NCBI GenBank assembly: GCA_003640385.1
Contig: RCAB01000018.1
Location: 1 to 64,000, forward strand
Source of the DNA: Setaria digitata
Lineage: Eukaryota; Nematoda; Chromadorea; Rhabditida; Setariidae
DNA length: 64,000 nucleotides
Direction: 5' to 3'
Position numbers and translations under genes: made by a program. How positions within the stretch are numbered: position 1 is the first letter of the stretch; every line of letters starts with the position of its first letter. The notes below the pieces were generated by a model that was given only the letters and a program-made list of their open reading frames with translations, searched no databases and was not told the DNA's origin. Positions 37,497 through 48,827 of the stretch are shown here, piece after piece.

Positions 37497-37515
37497 ATGA
37501 ATTTCATTTCAGTTC
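37489..37515. repeat. 27-bp perfect palindrome over the 5' end of the Brinker-like reading frame
   Basis: The 27 bases starting GAACTGAAATGA mirror perfectly around base 37502, and are preceded by further GAACT units. The palindrome includes the first in-frame ATG (37497) and a TTTCATTTCAG acceptor-like sequence ending at 37512. It may affect splicing or initiation, or be incidental. Confidence 0.8.
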
Positions 37516-39446
37516 GTCCATGCTGCTCCAACGACGGCTCCGAGTGTTCCTATCACACTTTCGCCTTCTCAGAACGTCACCAACTATTACTACAACTCTT
37601 TCCACTAATCGTGCCACTGATCTGTTCCATGGACCTGACCAAATATTCCATAATCAGCTCCCAACATCGCCACCAGCAGCAGCAGTCAGGCCTGGATTCG
37701 CAGAGGACAGACTTAACTTCCAGCATTGACTGCTGTTCCATACTTCCTTCTGCTTCCGCTACTATCCCTTTACCATCAACATCTTCCGCAGCAACTATTA
37801 GCTCAGACTTGATCCCGGAAGCTCCTCATCTCTCTCCAAAAAGCAGTTCTGCTTCCAGTCTTGTGCAGTTATTGACTTCTCCGAAAACTACAGTTTTACA
37901 TCGACCCACTCCGATACATCCTATTGCTTCTCGTTTATTCAATCTGACAACTAAAGGTCCTGCTATGGAACCTGGTCTTGAAGTACCATTGGATCTCAGC
38001 CAGTCGACAGGTGCTCGACAACAGTCGTTTATTAAAACGCAGCAGCAGCATCAAAAATTCTTACCGACATGTGCAAATCCAAATTTAAACTCCAACTGGA
38101 TTGCTATTAAATTTGGTGCTGCAGTGGGACCAAATCGAATGTCATACCCACGAGAATTTAAACTTATGGTTATCAATTATTATTACACCAATGGACAGAA
38201 CAAATATCGCACCTGTAAAGAGTTCCAAATAACAAAGTCGATGCTTAATGGATGGTTACAAAAAATTGATAAAATCCGACAATCCAGACCTGGTTCATTG
38301 AAATCTGGTCGTAGCGGTCGAAAGCCACAGTTTCCTGACATTGAAAAGCAATTATTTCATCTCTACCACGCACATTTGGGGACTGGAAAGAAAGTTGGAA
38401 ATCGATGGATTCGGGAAACGGCCCGGAATCTGGCACAGCAGCAGTGTTCAGAACAGGAACTGGCGGGGATGTGTCAGTTTAGCGAACGATGGTTGAGTAA
38501 TTTCAAAAAACGATACAGGATCAACCTAAATCGTGACTGGTCTTCTGGTAACAGTAGTTCTGGAAGTTTGGGCTCGACAGAATCTGTTGGTTCTGGTAGT
38601 ACAGCAGATTCCTTGCATCCGTCTCCAGCGAAATCGGATGAAGCAGCAGAAAATGAAAGCATAGATTCGGATGCTGATAGCGTTCTTAGCGACAGCCTGG
38701 AAACTCTTATCGATGTGGAAGATCAGACAATTCCGGACAATCCCCTAACTATTCTTACTTCCGGAACGTTCCCAGCTGCCCAAGAACATATTCAGGAAAT
38801 TCTGAATAAACCAGGACAACTACCAATTCAAGCATTCTATGAACGTTTTCCATGGCTTTGCCGAAAAAATCAGATGGGAGCTGAACCGGGTCGTAGGGGA
38901 CGTAAAGTTCAATTTCCTGGAGTAGAAAAAGTTTTGTTCGAGAGGCTGCAAGAGCAGCAATCTAAGGGGGAGCGAATTTCAAATCGCTGGCTCCAGCAAC
39001 AAGCTCGGGAACTGGCGTTGCAAATTTGTCCTGAGGTACTGCAGGAAGCTACAAAATCTGCTCGCTGCTTATTTTCGGAACATTGGCTACATAATTTCAA
39101 GAAACGTTATGGAGTGACACTAAAACAAACTAATCGAAATGTTGTCAGTCCTTCAAAAACCTCAGAAAATTCGTCACCTGCAACTGTATCTCAGTGCGAT
39201 TTTTCCGTACCAAGAGGTGAAAATTCCACTTCATCAATCAGTGCTACCGCAGCAAAACCTGTAACAGATCTAACGACAGTATTACAGCTTCAAAATTGGT
39301 TTCTAGCGAAATATTACACTCAGGAACAAGGAACCAACACATATTCGGCATCGTCTTTACCGCAATCGACATACCGCAACATCTCATTGCCCTCATCATC
39401 TGGGTCCGTCTGGTATCCGGCGCCGATAACGCAGTGTTTGCTTTGA
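37497..39446 (+). CDS. Brinker/CENP-B-type HTH DNA-binding protein with CtBP motif
   Basis: Single-exon frame of 649 codons. Residues 1-44 may be untranslated or intronic: an acceptor-like TTTCATTTCAG ends at 37512, and the ATG at 37629 (MDLTKYS) is a good alternative start. The N-terminal third is Ser/Thr/Pro/Gln-rich and contains PLDLS (about 164-168), the classic CtBP co-repressor ligand. Residues about 214-263 (YPREFKLMVINYYY to NGWLQKID) match the Brinker/pogo-type HTH. Residues 277-343 (GRKPQFPDIEK to WLSNFKKRY) form a CENP-B/Tc5-type HTH, and a second copy follows at about 464-540 (GRKVQFPGVEK to WLHNFKKRY). An acidic Ser-rich linker separates them. No DDE transposase catalytic domain follows, so this looks like a domesticated transposon-derived transcription factor, probably a repressor. 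The function is inferred. Confidence 0.85.
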   Translation: MNFISVRPCCSNDGSECSYHTFAFSERHQLLLQLFPLIVPLICSMDLTKYSIISSQHRHQQQQSGLDSQRTDLTSSIDCCSILPSASATIPLPSTSSAATISSDLIPEAPHLSPKSSSASSLVQLLTSPKTTVLHRPTPIHPIASRLFNLTTKGPAMEPGLEVPLDLSQSTGARQQSFIKTQQQHQKFLPTCANPNLNSNWIAIKFGAAVGPNRMSYPREFKLMVINYYYTNGQNKYRTCKEFQITKSMLNGWLQKIDKIRQSRPGSLKSGRSGRKPQFPDIEKQLFHLYHAHLGTGKKVGNRWIRETARNLAQQQCSEQELAGMCQFSERWLSNFKKRYRINLNRDWSSGNSSSGSLGSTESVGSGSTADSLHPSPAKSDEAAENESIDSDADSVLSDSLETLIDVEDQTIPDNPLTILTSGTFPAAQEHIQEILNKPGQLPIQAFYERFPWLCRKNQMGAEPGRRGRKVQFPGVEKVLFERLQEQQSKGERISNRWLQQQARELALQICPEVLQEATKSARCLFSEHWLHNFKKRYGVTLKQTNRNVVSPSKTSENSSPATVSQCDFSVPRGENSTSSISATAAKPVTDLTTVLQLQNWFLAKYYTQEQGTNTYSASSLPQSTYRNISLPSSSGSVWYPAPITQCLL

Positions 39447-41603
39447 ATGCCGAATCTTGATTTTAACTGATTTCAGATTTTGAAATTAGTTTCCGCAAAA
39501 GATAATCACCTTTTCTTTTGTTACGTCTGTGATTTTAACTCATTATTTCTAATGTTGTTGTGAGCAGTTCTAGTTCAGGGAGTGCAAAATGTACGAAAAC
39601 TTTTACATTTTTCGTGTCCCTTTCGAAGAGATTCTTCACATCCACCCGTTTCCAATGTTCGAAAGTTGTTCATTGCTTGAATTCTGGCTTATTCCGTACT
39701 GTTGAAATGTTTAAATCATTTTCCAAACAAGGTAGTCGGGTCTAGTTTCAAAAATTTCGAAGTAGACAAGGAGTGACATTTGCAGAAAATTTCATTAAGT
39801 TTAATCAAATGTTTTTTTTTTTTTTTTTCAATCGAAAACATAATGTTTTCTTGTAGTTAATGCATAAAAAGTTTGTTTTACCGATGTTTTTTTAAATTTC
39901 TTCCTTTATCATTATACAGTAATTGAATCAGGTCTTTTCCAAACTGAAAATTCCAACCTGTGATCTTTTGCGTGCATTGAAACCTTACGGTACATTCCAT
40001 TTGTATATTGTGTTAGTGATATTGTTGTACTTTTCTCTTTTATCCAGGTCATATGCAGGTATAATTTGTTCTTGGTTTTTTTTTTTTTTTTTTTTTTTAA
40101 TTTGACATTTGATTCCCTTCGATTCTTAATTCATAGCTATTTTAAATTTAATTTTATAAAACAAGTAAAATCATGGTTATCAGCACTGAGATACCACAGA
40201 TCTCTTCTAAAATCGAATATCGAACTTCTTACAGAATTAGAAGAGGTCTGAGAACTGGCAAAATATCTTGTCTTTTCACAAATTTCAGCAGTTTTTTTAA
40301 ACAAAAATCTGTACCTTCGAAGTTTTTCCTTTCAGTATCACCACAGCCGATCGCTTCCTTATTTTCCGTTCCCTTTTCCCACTGAATTTCTTTTATGCTA
40401 AATTTCTATCTTTTCATTCTTCATTACAGAAAAAAAAATTCAAAATCTCGAAAGATAAGGAATGGTGTCGAATCATATTTTAATGTTTTATAAATTAGCA
40501 ATCAAGCAATATGATCAGAGACTGAGGAATAATTAAAATTCAAAGAACTTTTCTTAAAAATCAACTGTTCACTTGTACATCATCCCAGAACATCTAATAA
40601 AAAAATATTTCATTATGACGGATTCCGGGAGCAATCACGACCGACAACGTAAAAAATAAATTTCTATCTGAATTTAAATAATGTCAACATATTGTGAACC
40701 TAAATCATCTAAACATATTTCTTCAAACATTAATCGAAATGTAAACTTTTCAACGATGATTTTCGATTAGAATATTGTATAGTTAGATTTAGTGTAACAA
40801 AAGTATTTTTCTGTGTCAGTAATGTGAACAAAAACTGAATGTATCAGAAACTGTTTGTTGTTGCCTGGTATGTTTTCAATCACTCTGACCATCCAGTATG
40901 TTGAATTGAAATGAAGAGACCTTTGTTGTGTGAATTTTCTAACAAAGTGCTTCATTGCTGCTGAATAAATCATTGAATTGCTCCTCATTCCAGTGACTTG
41001 AATTGTACTGGAATATCCAGAGAAGTTCATATTTCGGCTTCATTAGTTGTGCGAAGAAAGAATTAACAATGTTAGTATGCAACATTTAAGGAAATTGCGA
41101 GCAGTTAGAACTTTGTCGGAAATGATCTGCAAAAGTAGTGTTTTCCAAATAATTTTGCTTAAAATCATTATCTGTTTGCCGACATTTAAACTTTTCTTAA
41201 CGGCACATGGAATGTTGCGTTTTAAAAAAAATCTCCCTTATAGAAGTATACGAGAAAACAATGGTTTTCTGTTAAAATTTTAAAACAGTTTGAAAAGGAC
41301 GATGTTACATAATCGGAGTGCTCTACGGGCCATAAACTAATATCCTGTTCTCCCTTTCGGTAAGTTGTTAAGGCTATCATTTTAACTGACATAAGACTCA
41401 TTCAATCGGAGCTTTGGCACTTCCTGTATTTTTACTTCTCACTACGCAGTACAAAGTTTGTCGTTCCCTATTAAAAGTGAAGGTGAAGGAGTGGTAGTGA
41501 GGGGACGGATAGTGAAGAATTACTGAACAGGACCGAACACGTGAAATGAAATGGGACACCATGCACTGTCACTAATTAAAACGATCATAATAATTAAGCA
41601 AGA

Positions 41604-41721
41604 TGACGTCATGTCATGGGTCACCATTACTCGATGAAACAAACATTGCAATACACCGAATAGAAAAGTGACACTTCGTTTCTCCGCTGATGAGTCATTA
41701 GCGAAGTTTGTCTTTACGTCA
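41604..41721. promoter_or_regulatory. Cluster of CRE/AP-1-like sites
   Basis: TGACGTCA (41604-41611, a perfect CRE palindrome), TGAGTCA (41691-41697) and TTACGTCA (41714-41721) fall within 118 bp of intergenic DNA. Each matches a bZIP consensus and the density is unusual for AT-rich sequence. An enhancer role is inference only. Confidence 0.35.
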
Positions 41722-43544
41722 TCCGTTTATGTCTTCTCAGATATGAAAGTTTCATAAATACACAATTCTTGCGAATACGAAATCTGCTCGAAGTCGATCC
41801 TGAATGCCTCAAAAGTTGAGAATACCAGGTGAGTCGAGTTCGTGACGATGCTTCAACAGTGACTTTCTGCCAATCCATTTCATTTATTGAAGTTTCTGAA
41901 TGTCGCAACATGCATGTAATTGATACCCAGTAAACATGTCCTTCTGTAACCCGAACGTGTGATCTCATTACTGACAGCTGGAGTGTCGAAACGTGTAAAC
42001 AGTATTTCCACAGTTCTATACTCATTCGATAGTCAAAATCGTCGTATGTATGTCTCTCAGTGAAAGGTAATAATTTCGATGAATGATGAGGTTGAACCTA
42101 AATCTGGGTCAAACGGTTTATCATGAGAGTTTGTAACCGTTATTCTGATAGCTTGTAAATTTGAAGCAGTACCCTAAATTTTGCCGAGAAAAGGGATTAA
42201 TTCTGATTGCAATAATTAAAGCAGCAATTTCCGAAAAGATTACTTGTCAGTCTTATACGCTGAAGTAATAATAAAAAGCGGAGAAAATTTAATTTTGAAA
42301 GATTTGTGGTACCTTATGGACAGTGGAATTAGCTGTTTCTTATCATTTGATTGCAACATAAATTAGTGAGCACTGCAAGAATTGGAAGGTGGAACTGAAT
42401 TTCAGAATGGATTCACGAAACCAACATACAATTCAGGCTAACAGTGATTGCAAATAGTCATTGTCGTACTGAGATAGAGCTGTTAGATCATTTCCAATGA
42501 CTACTTAAGATATATGAAAAGAAAACAAAAATCGTTTGTATCTATTTGATTCTCAAAATCAAGTACACTCCCAAAAAACAGACGATACAATGATACCTAT
42601 CACTTGAAATATCCAATTTTTAAGCTGAAGTAGCGGAAAGTCACCAGGAAGATATTTTAAAATGTTTGGAAGCTCTTTGTGGAGGAAATTTTATTCCAAC
42701 ATCAGATAAAAATGAAGAAAACTATGAAAAAACATCAACAAAATGAATCATTTCCATTAAAATAACAATGTGACTGTTTGATTTGCGAACAGTTTCTGTA
42801 TGATGACATTTAAAATGAATGGTTTAAATCATATCTTTAGGGCAGTGATTTTTAAGTTGCTAAAAAAGTAAATAATTCAAATTATGCTGAATTTTGCTAT
42901 CTAGTTAAAAATGATAGGAGAGAAGGAAATTCCTCCTCAGTGTGACCTCTCAAAGTTCAAAGATTTCTATTAAAAAAGTTTCTGCTTGTTTTTATAAATT
43001 TTTGGAATTTTCCTTGTCAAAATTGAAATGTATTAAAAATTCTTGGATGGTGTATTATTTTATTGCCTAATAATTAACTGGAAATGTATATTTTTAGTTT
43101 TTGGAACTTTAATTTGTGAACACTTATTTTTTAATTTAGATTTACAGAAAATAAGCATTGAATTTAATTTCCATTGCACCTTCTATTTCTGATCTTTCTT
43201 TTTAAGAAAAAAAAGATCTGAAAAGATTGTGAGAAAACGAATTCAAAATGATTTTAATCTTTGATAATAGATATGTATTTTATGCAAATTAAGCAGAATC
43301 GTCCAATGAATAGCAGCGTTTCCGCTAGTCTACAGTACTTTTCCATAGTTACCAGATAACATTTAACTTAATAATTTTCAAAGTTAATCAAACTTGCAAG
43401 AATCCGAGAAGGGTTGCGCACTTCGCAATAAGTTTTAATTTGACAGCATTTTCTATCAGTTTATAGTGCTTTTTATGAGTAGAACCAATACATTTCAGGA
43501 ATACAAGCTTAGTGAGAACGTAGTGGGTATGCACAGAGAATACA

Positions 43545-43690
43545 GTTGGATGGCTGTGAACTTTCCGGGAACAGAATTGGATGGCTGTGAACTTCCCGGG
43601 AACAGAATTGGATGGCTGTGAACTAGCTGCCCGGGAACAGAGTTGGGTGGCTGTAAACAAATTGCCCGAGAACAGAGTTGGGTAACTGAG
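43545..43690. repeat. Minisatellite, about 4.3 units of 31-35 bp
   Basis: Tandem units start TTGGATGGCTGTGAAC and end CCGGGAACAGA. The first two are 31 bp and nearly identical. The next two are 35 bp with a 4-bp insertion and more substitutions, then a partial unit. It is GC-richer than its surroundings and sits in intergenic DNA. Confidence 0.9.
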
Positions 43691-44771
43691 TGATGTTTAA
43701 AACAATATGAGGGTTTCCAAATCCTTTTTCATTTCACAATACATCCATCAATGCGACTGTCACTGTCACTGTTAATTTGTCTGTTGAGTATTCTGCAAAT
43801 TCAATAATCTTCAAAGTCTACTATTTTACCCCTTTTCTCGAAGTTCAATTAAATATGAAACATTTGTTTTCTCTTTTTCTTTCCATTCTTTTTCATCTTA
43901 TTCAACATTACCTCCTTATCTCCCTTTTCCATTTCTCTCCTTCCATCTCTGTCTCATTTCCTTTTCTGCTGTGTGTTTTGTTTGTTGATGGTTTACAAAG
44001 TATGCAGGAGAATATGCAATAGTCAAGAATACTCTTTTCCTGAAGAGCATTTATTGACCTGCGAGAAATGCATTCCTTTTTCCCTCATTTTGCAGCACCT
44101 CCAGTCGAACTCTGCAAAACTTAAATTTGTTTTTCATTTGTTAAAGGGGTAACTTTTGTTGTCAAACAGTTTCTGTCTCCTTTTGTGTCCTCCTCGGCCC
44201 GACATACTTTCGAAGCATCATGGTACTTTCCGAAGTTAAGCATCTGAATTGCAAAATAGTATTTCTCCAGGAAGAAAAGTTCTTCCTTCGAGACTGATTT
44301 CGCTAAAACTCAATCTTTGGCTTGATGAGATTGCCGCTGAGAATCTAGGAAGGTGTGTTACATCAAGTTTTAATGAGAGTACCAGTATTACTCCCTATCT
44401 ATTTATCTTAGCCTAGCGCTCTCAGTTGCATCATAGTGAGTGTTCAGATATGGAATGATTAGATAAATTATTCTATTCCGAAGAATTTTTCAGAGCTTTT
44501 CGGTACCATTAACTTTTTAAAGAAATATTGATTTCGAGAACATGGAGCATATCTTTAGTGACAGTTATAACATTTTTGCCAAGTTGAGCGCGTAAGAACT
44601 AAATGACTCTTTAGACAAAATAAATTGTATGGAAATCGAGTTATAATTCAGTTTTGCCTACCATCACTTTTTGATGACTGAAAATCTGACCTCGTGAATG
44701 ATTTTAATAAATATGGATGATTGGACTTCCAAGTATTTGCTTTCACTTTTCCGAGTTAAATTTTAGAAACA

Positions 44772-45410
44772 ATGGCAAGTACTAATAAGAGATCAGTTCC
44801 AATTGTTAACGAAAATCACTCAGTGTCATGTAACCACAAAAGTGTCTACTGCCTTGAGGTAAGATTCGTTTTGCACAAGTCAGTTGTTGAGGAACGCATT
44901 TTGAAGCATCAGGCCCTATGTGACTGTACTTCACATTCATACACACAATTCCAAAAAGCAATATTCTTCAGATAACTTTAATGGCGTGCTCGTTACTGGG
45001 AGTTACAGGATTCTGCGTCCTCTGCGCCATATTTTTCAGCTATTCCGGAGCCTTCATCCTTCACCTTTGCCTTGTACTGATCGGTGGCTTAGCCGCACTG
45101 ACCGGAGTCTTCACACACTTTCCAAGTGCTCTTCTGCTTCATATCATCGTGCAGGTCAGTTATTTCTTCCATTTTCATTGGCTTCCAGTTTTCCAGTCAC
45201 AGAAACTACCGTACACACAATTTGGTACTGATTTCGTTTTCATTTCAGGTAGCTTCCATTGTTTACCTACTGATTATTGCTGTTTTATCCTTAAGTATAC
45301 ATTTCAATCCTAGTAAATGGCAACAACTCCACAGTGCTAATTTTGTGGGCCACACAAATGATGGTGAAATTTCATTTTTGTACAAATGCATTCGAATCTA
45401 TTCATTTTAA
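44772..45410 (+). CDS. Small multi-pass membrane protein, unknown family
   Basis: Three exons join in phase: 44772-44858, 44972-45154 and 45249 onward. Donors are GTAAGA and GTCAGT and acceptors are CTTCAG and TTTCAG. A 28-residue hydrophilic N-terminus is followed by three hydrophobic helices: LMACSLLGVTGFCVLCAIFF, GAFILHLCLVLIGGLAALTG and HIIVQVASIVYLLIIAVLSL. The layout resembles the small four-helix membrane proteins common in nematodes, but I do not recognise the family. The third exon could run to the stop at 45410 or splice out earlier at CCTA/GTAAAT into an unidentified last exon, so the C-terminus is uncertain. Confidence 0.55.
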
Positions 45411-46688
45411 TTTCCTTACTGTCTAGATTTCACTCATTGCAAACATTCAGTAAGCACTGCAAAAAAAAAAAAAAAATCAAGAATCTTTGCAGAAATCCGA
45501 AGAAGTGGAGTGATCCTGATGTTCTTCTCGTTGTCACTTATCCCAGTATCAGCTTGTTCACTAACTGCTGCTATAAAGCTTTTCCACAGTTAGTTACTTT
45601 TCAGGTTATTTCTTGACTTTTTAGAAAAGCAAATTCTCAGTTTCACTCATTAATGCAAAGCAATTGATCATTCCAAATGATGCAGAAGTGAAATCTTTCA
45701 GAATGTGGTAAAGAGAAAAAGGGTAATATGGGAACCTAATGGTAAATTTTCCAAACGATGGGTAAAAGTCTGACATGCAAAGACTAACTTAATTTTCAAG
45801 AAAGTTGGAAATTTAGTTATTCCTATTCAGATTATTGTTTTGGATTTTTCATTCAGATATAGCAATGTTTGCATTGCATGACTCACCCTGTAAGACTAAA
45901 ATCAAATAACGATAAAAAAATATAATTTCACATTAGTTATCTTCAACGGAAAAATGTTTTACAGAATTGAAATTGAAAATTTCAACTCTTCCCATATATT
46001 TGATGCTTTGAAGACATCTTTATATAAAACGTGGTGGTGTGACATTCTTTGATTTTTTTTATTATTATTAGGAAAAATCTTTCCATTATTTGAATAATTT
46101 CATAAAAACAAAAATATTTCACGCTTGTGTACTGTTCTTATTTTATTTACTCTTATAATATGAATGATTAAAGAATTTTCCAACTTTAAAAATTAAATTC
46201 AGAAAATAAATCTCAAAATTGGAGTTTTATTAGGAAAGTGAATTGGAAAAAGTTTATATAAGCAAAAAAAAAAAATTCAAGTTCTTATAAGAAAAGTTTT
46301 TGTAAAAAGAAATAAAAAAATTCCACCGCTCCTTACAATAACATAGTTAAGGATTTCAATCATTTTCTTAAATATTATGAAAGTTAATCACTATTTACCA
46401 TTAATTTTTACTCATAGACTAAATTCTGTTAACAGAAGTTCAAAAAATTTAAAAATAATAGAATGTTCTGAATTTCACATAATAATATCACAAAGTGAAA
46501 TATAATAGTGAATACTGGAAACAAAAGCCTATGACAGGGATTCGCAGGTTGGCAGTTCAAAGAAAAAAACTGTTCATTTTTTTTTTCGCCGATCATTCGA
46601 CAGAATTCTTGTTGATTGTTAACTGAAGCGATTCAATCTTTTAATTTTAACAGATTCAGTTCCTTTCTGTAAAGCCAAAATGTGGTGG
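45411..46688. other. Interval between convergent genes
   Basis: AT-rich with many A and T runs and no frame longer than 80 codons. It probably contains the 3' ends of the plus-strand membrane-protein gene and the minus-strand gene. A remaining last exon of the former may lie near 45440-45620. Confidence 0.45.
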
Positions 46689-48827
46689 TCACCTCAGTTC
46701 AGAAAAGTAGCCTTTCCAAATTTTAGAACCTTTCAACCGCTTATGAAATGTTTTATAGATAGCAAATACATCTTCGATCTCTGATTGTTTTAGGAAAAGT
46801 TGTTCAAATGTCGTAGGAAAAACTTCTGGTTTCCACGCAAAATCTGCTTTTTTTGTATCGAAAACACGCAAATGCCAAAGAGCAACCTGATTTAGTCATA
46901 AGCATTGATTAAAAAAAAAAACCGGAGAAGTTTTTTAAGTTAAAAGAAAGTGACAAAACAATACATAGTAAAAACTTTCTCTCTCTCCTTTAGGAGAAGT
47001 TTAGATTTGAAGTTGTAAGCTTCTGGAAATCCCTGACGAGTTAAAAGTGCCAACTGGCCGATTCAGTGAATCTTGAAACACTAAGTCACTTTCCTTTATC
47101 CATTTGAATCTTAAAATTAATTTGTCCCGCTATGTTTGGAAATTATGAGCCCAAGGAACACCTACTTACATCTACTTTTCACAATATTTCACTAAATAGA
47201 ATACTAATCTCAGTACTTCCCGTATTTACTCATATTCATAATTTTTTTTGTTGATTTTTTTAGCTACTGCTTACTTCAGATTTCCCTTGTGACCACTTTA
47301 ATTTTCAATTAGGAAATTCCCGAGCATTGAGAAAATTTTTCTTTCAAATCTAACTTTTAGCTATGCATAAATATTGCGTTCTGCATAGAACATGGATTAT
47401 TAAAAAAAACAGTCTCGAAATTTTTAAAAACCAAAACTTTTTTCCTAAAAATTTGACTGAAGTAACGATTTTAGAATTCCAGTTTGTCCTGAAATTTTAA
47501 TTCATTTTCGTTTTGTTTAAAAACGCTTACCAATTAAACATTTCCAAAATGACATATACCTAAATTCCTCAGAAGACTTATATTTAAGTTCCAGAGAAGA
47601 CTTCTTTTTCTTAAAAATTGGTAAAGTTTTTTTTTCAAAACCAACCATATTTTATTTTCAAAGATGGAATTTGCACTCTGCTTTGCAACCCAGAAATGAG
47701 TTTTTTCTCTTACTTCAAACAAACATTTTAGCTTGGGGAGTGGGAAATTTAAGAAAAAAGTTTTTCTTTCTTCCATATATCTTTAGAAAAGTAACCATTA
47801 GAAAAAATAAATAGAAACAGAGTATTCGACCTTTCGTTCGATTTTTTCTCAACTTTTTCGATTCATGTCTAGTTCCTCACTAAAATGAAAAATGAGGAGT
47901 AAGTTAAACTTTCTATGTAAAAAAAAAATCATTTTCTAATTCAGAAAAATTTTTTAGAATGATTCGATCAAAGACAAACTTCTCAATTGTTAAAACAATT
48001 TAAGCTTTGTCGCAAAGAACAGTTAACCGTAAACGAAGACTAATTTTCCGCTTCACACCTTTCATCTTTTTTTGAGAAGGATGCAAGCTTGAGAACGACT
48101 TTTACTACAGGACTGGACGCCAGTGATCGTGTTAAATGACGCATGGGAAAGGTCTCAAATATCATAACGTGACCATTTAACACGTGCGCTTCACGTCCAT
48201 TGATTCTTAAAGTTACATTACATAGCAACTTTTTACATCAGCTACGTAATTTTGTTTCCTCCCTAGAATGGTTCTGTGCATTCTCGCTGTTAATATTGCA
48301 CATATTTCAATATGCCATGTACTAATAAAAGAATATTTAATAAACAATTACCTCTACTCGTGCAGTGCAAAGTTTTCATGCTGATAATTCTACTTTAAAC
48401 TTGCTTTTACAAAAAATAGGATTCCGTTTGATTTATCGAAGATGGAGTTTGATAGAAAAGTGAGTTTGTAATAACGCCTTCAAAATATTTTGGAATCTCT
48501 GTTGCCTGCTGTTGGAATCTTTGAATCCCTAAACTTTCCAGATTTTTTCTGACATGGAAAATAAACAAAACTTCCGTCACGCTCTCTGAGTGTCATAAAA
48601 TGAAATCCTTCAAATTTCATTCTCTCAAATTGTGCAGTGTTTGGATTGCTTAAATTATCCAACACGGAAGCCTATTGAAAGAATGGGTCTAAAAAAGAGA
48701 AATATTTGCTGATTTGTGTTGCTCACTTGTCTATGTCATGATGTAATTGCCATTCACACAGTCTATCTTCTGATGTAAAATTTTCACGGCTTATTTCATT
48801 GCCATGCACGATTCTATTCATATAAAA
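46689..48827 (-). CDS. Unrecognised multi-exon protein (partial model)
   Basis: Minus-strand exon-like segments are at about 48827-48764 (IVHGNEISRENF to LHHDIDK), about 48672-48540 (NLSNPNTAQFERMKFEGFHF), about 48233-48056 (VTLRINGREAHVLNGHVMIF) and 46893-46689 (VALWHLRVFDTKKADFAWKP, ending YFSELR and a stop). The composition is that of a globular, mixed-charge protein, and each segment is bounded by acceptor/donor-like sites. The phase between the first two segments does not agree, so an exon is missing or a boundary is wrong. An open segment starting MASTTAGYLK near 49143 may be the first exon. I do not recognise the family and assign no function. Confidence 0.45.

Larger units (their letters stand above)
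39447..44771. other. Five-kilobase intergenic stretch
   Basis: It begins with the Brinker-like gene's 3' untranslated region and has long T runs (39811-39828, 40077-40098). Frames up to 103 codons show no domain. A cluster of CRE/AP-1-like sites (41604-41721) and a minisatellite (43545-43690) are listed separately. I see no gene. Confidence 0.5.

Noticed and set aside
37497..39446. Active pogo/Tc5-type transposon
   Set aside because: The HTH domains are transposase-related, but no DDE catalytic region or terminal inverted repeats flanking the frame were seen.
41714..42025. Minus-strand 103-codon frame
   Set aside because: There is no recognisable domain or splice context, and it overlaps a cluster of candidate regulatory sites.
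43388..43660. Minus-strand 90-codon frame with repeated peptide
   Set aside because: The peptide repeat is simply the minisatellite at 43545-43690 read in one frame.
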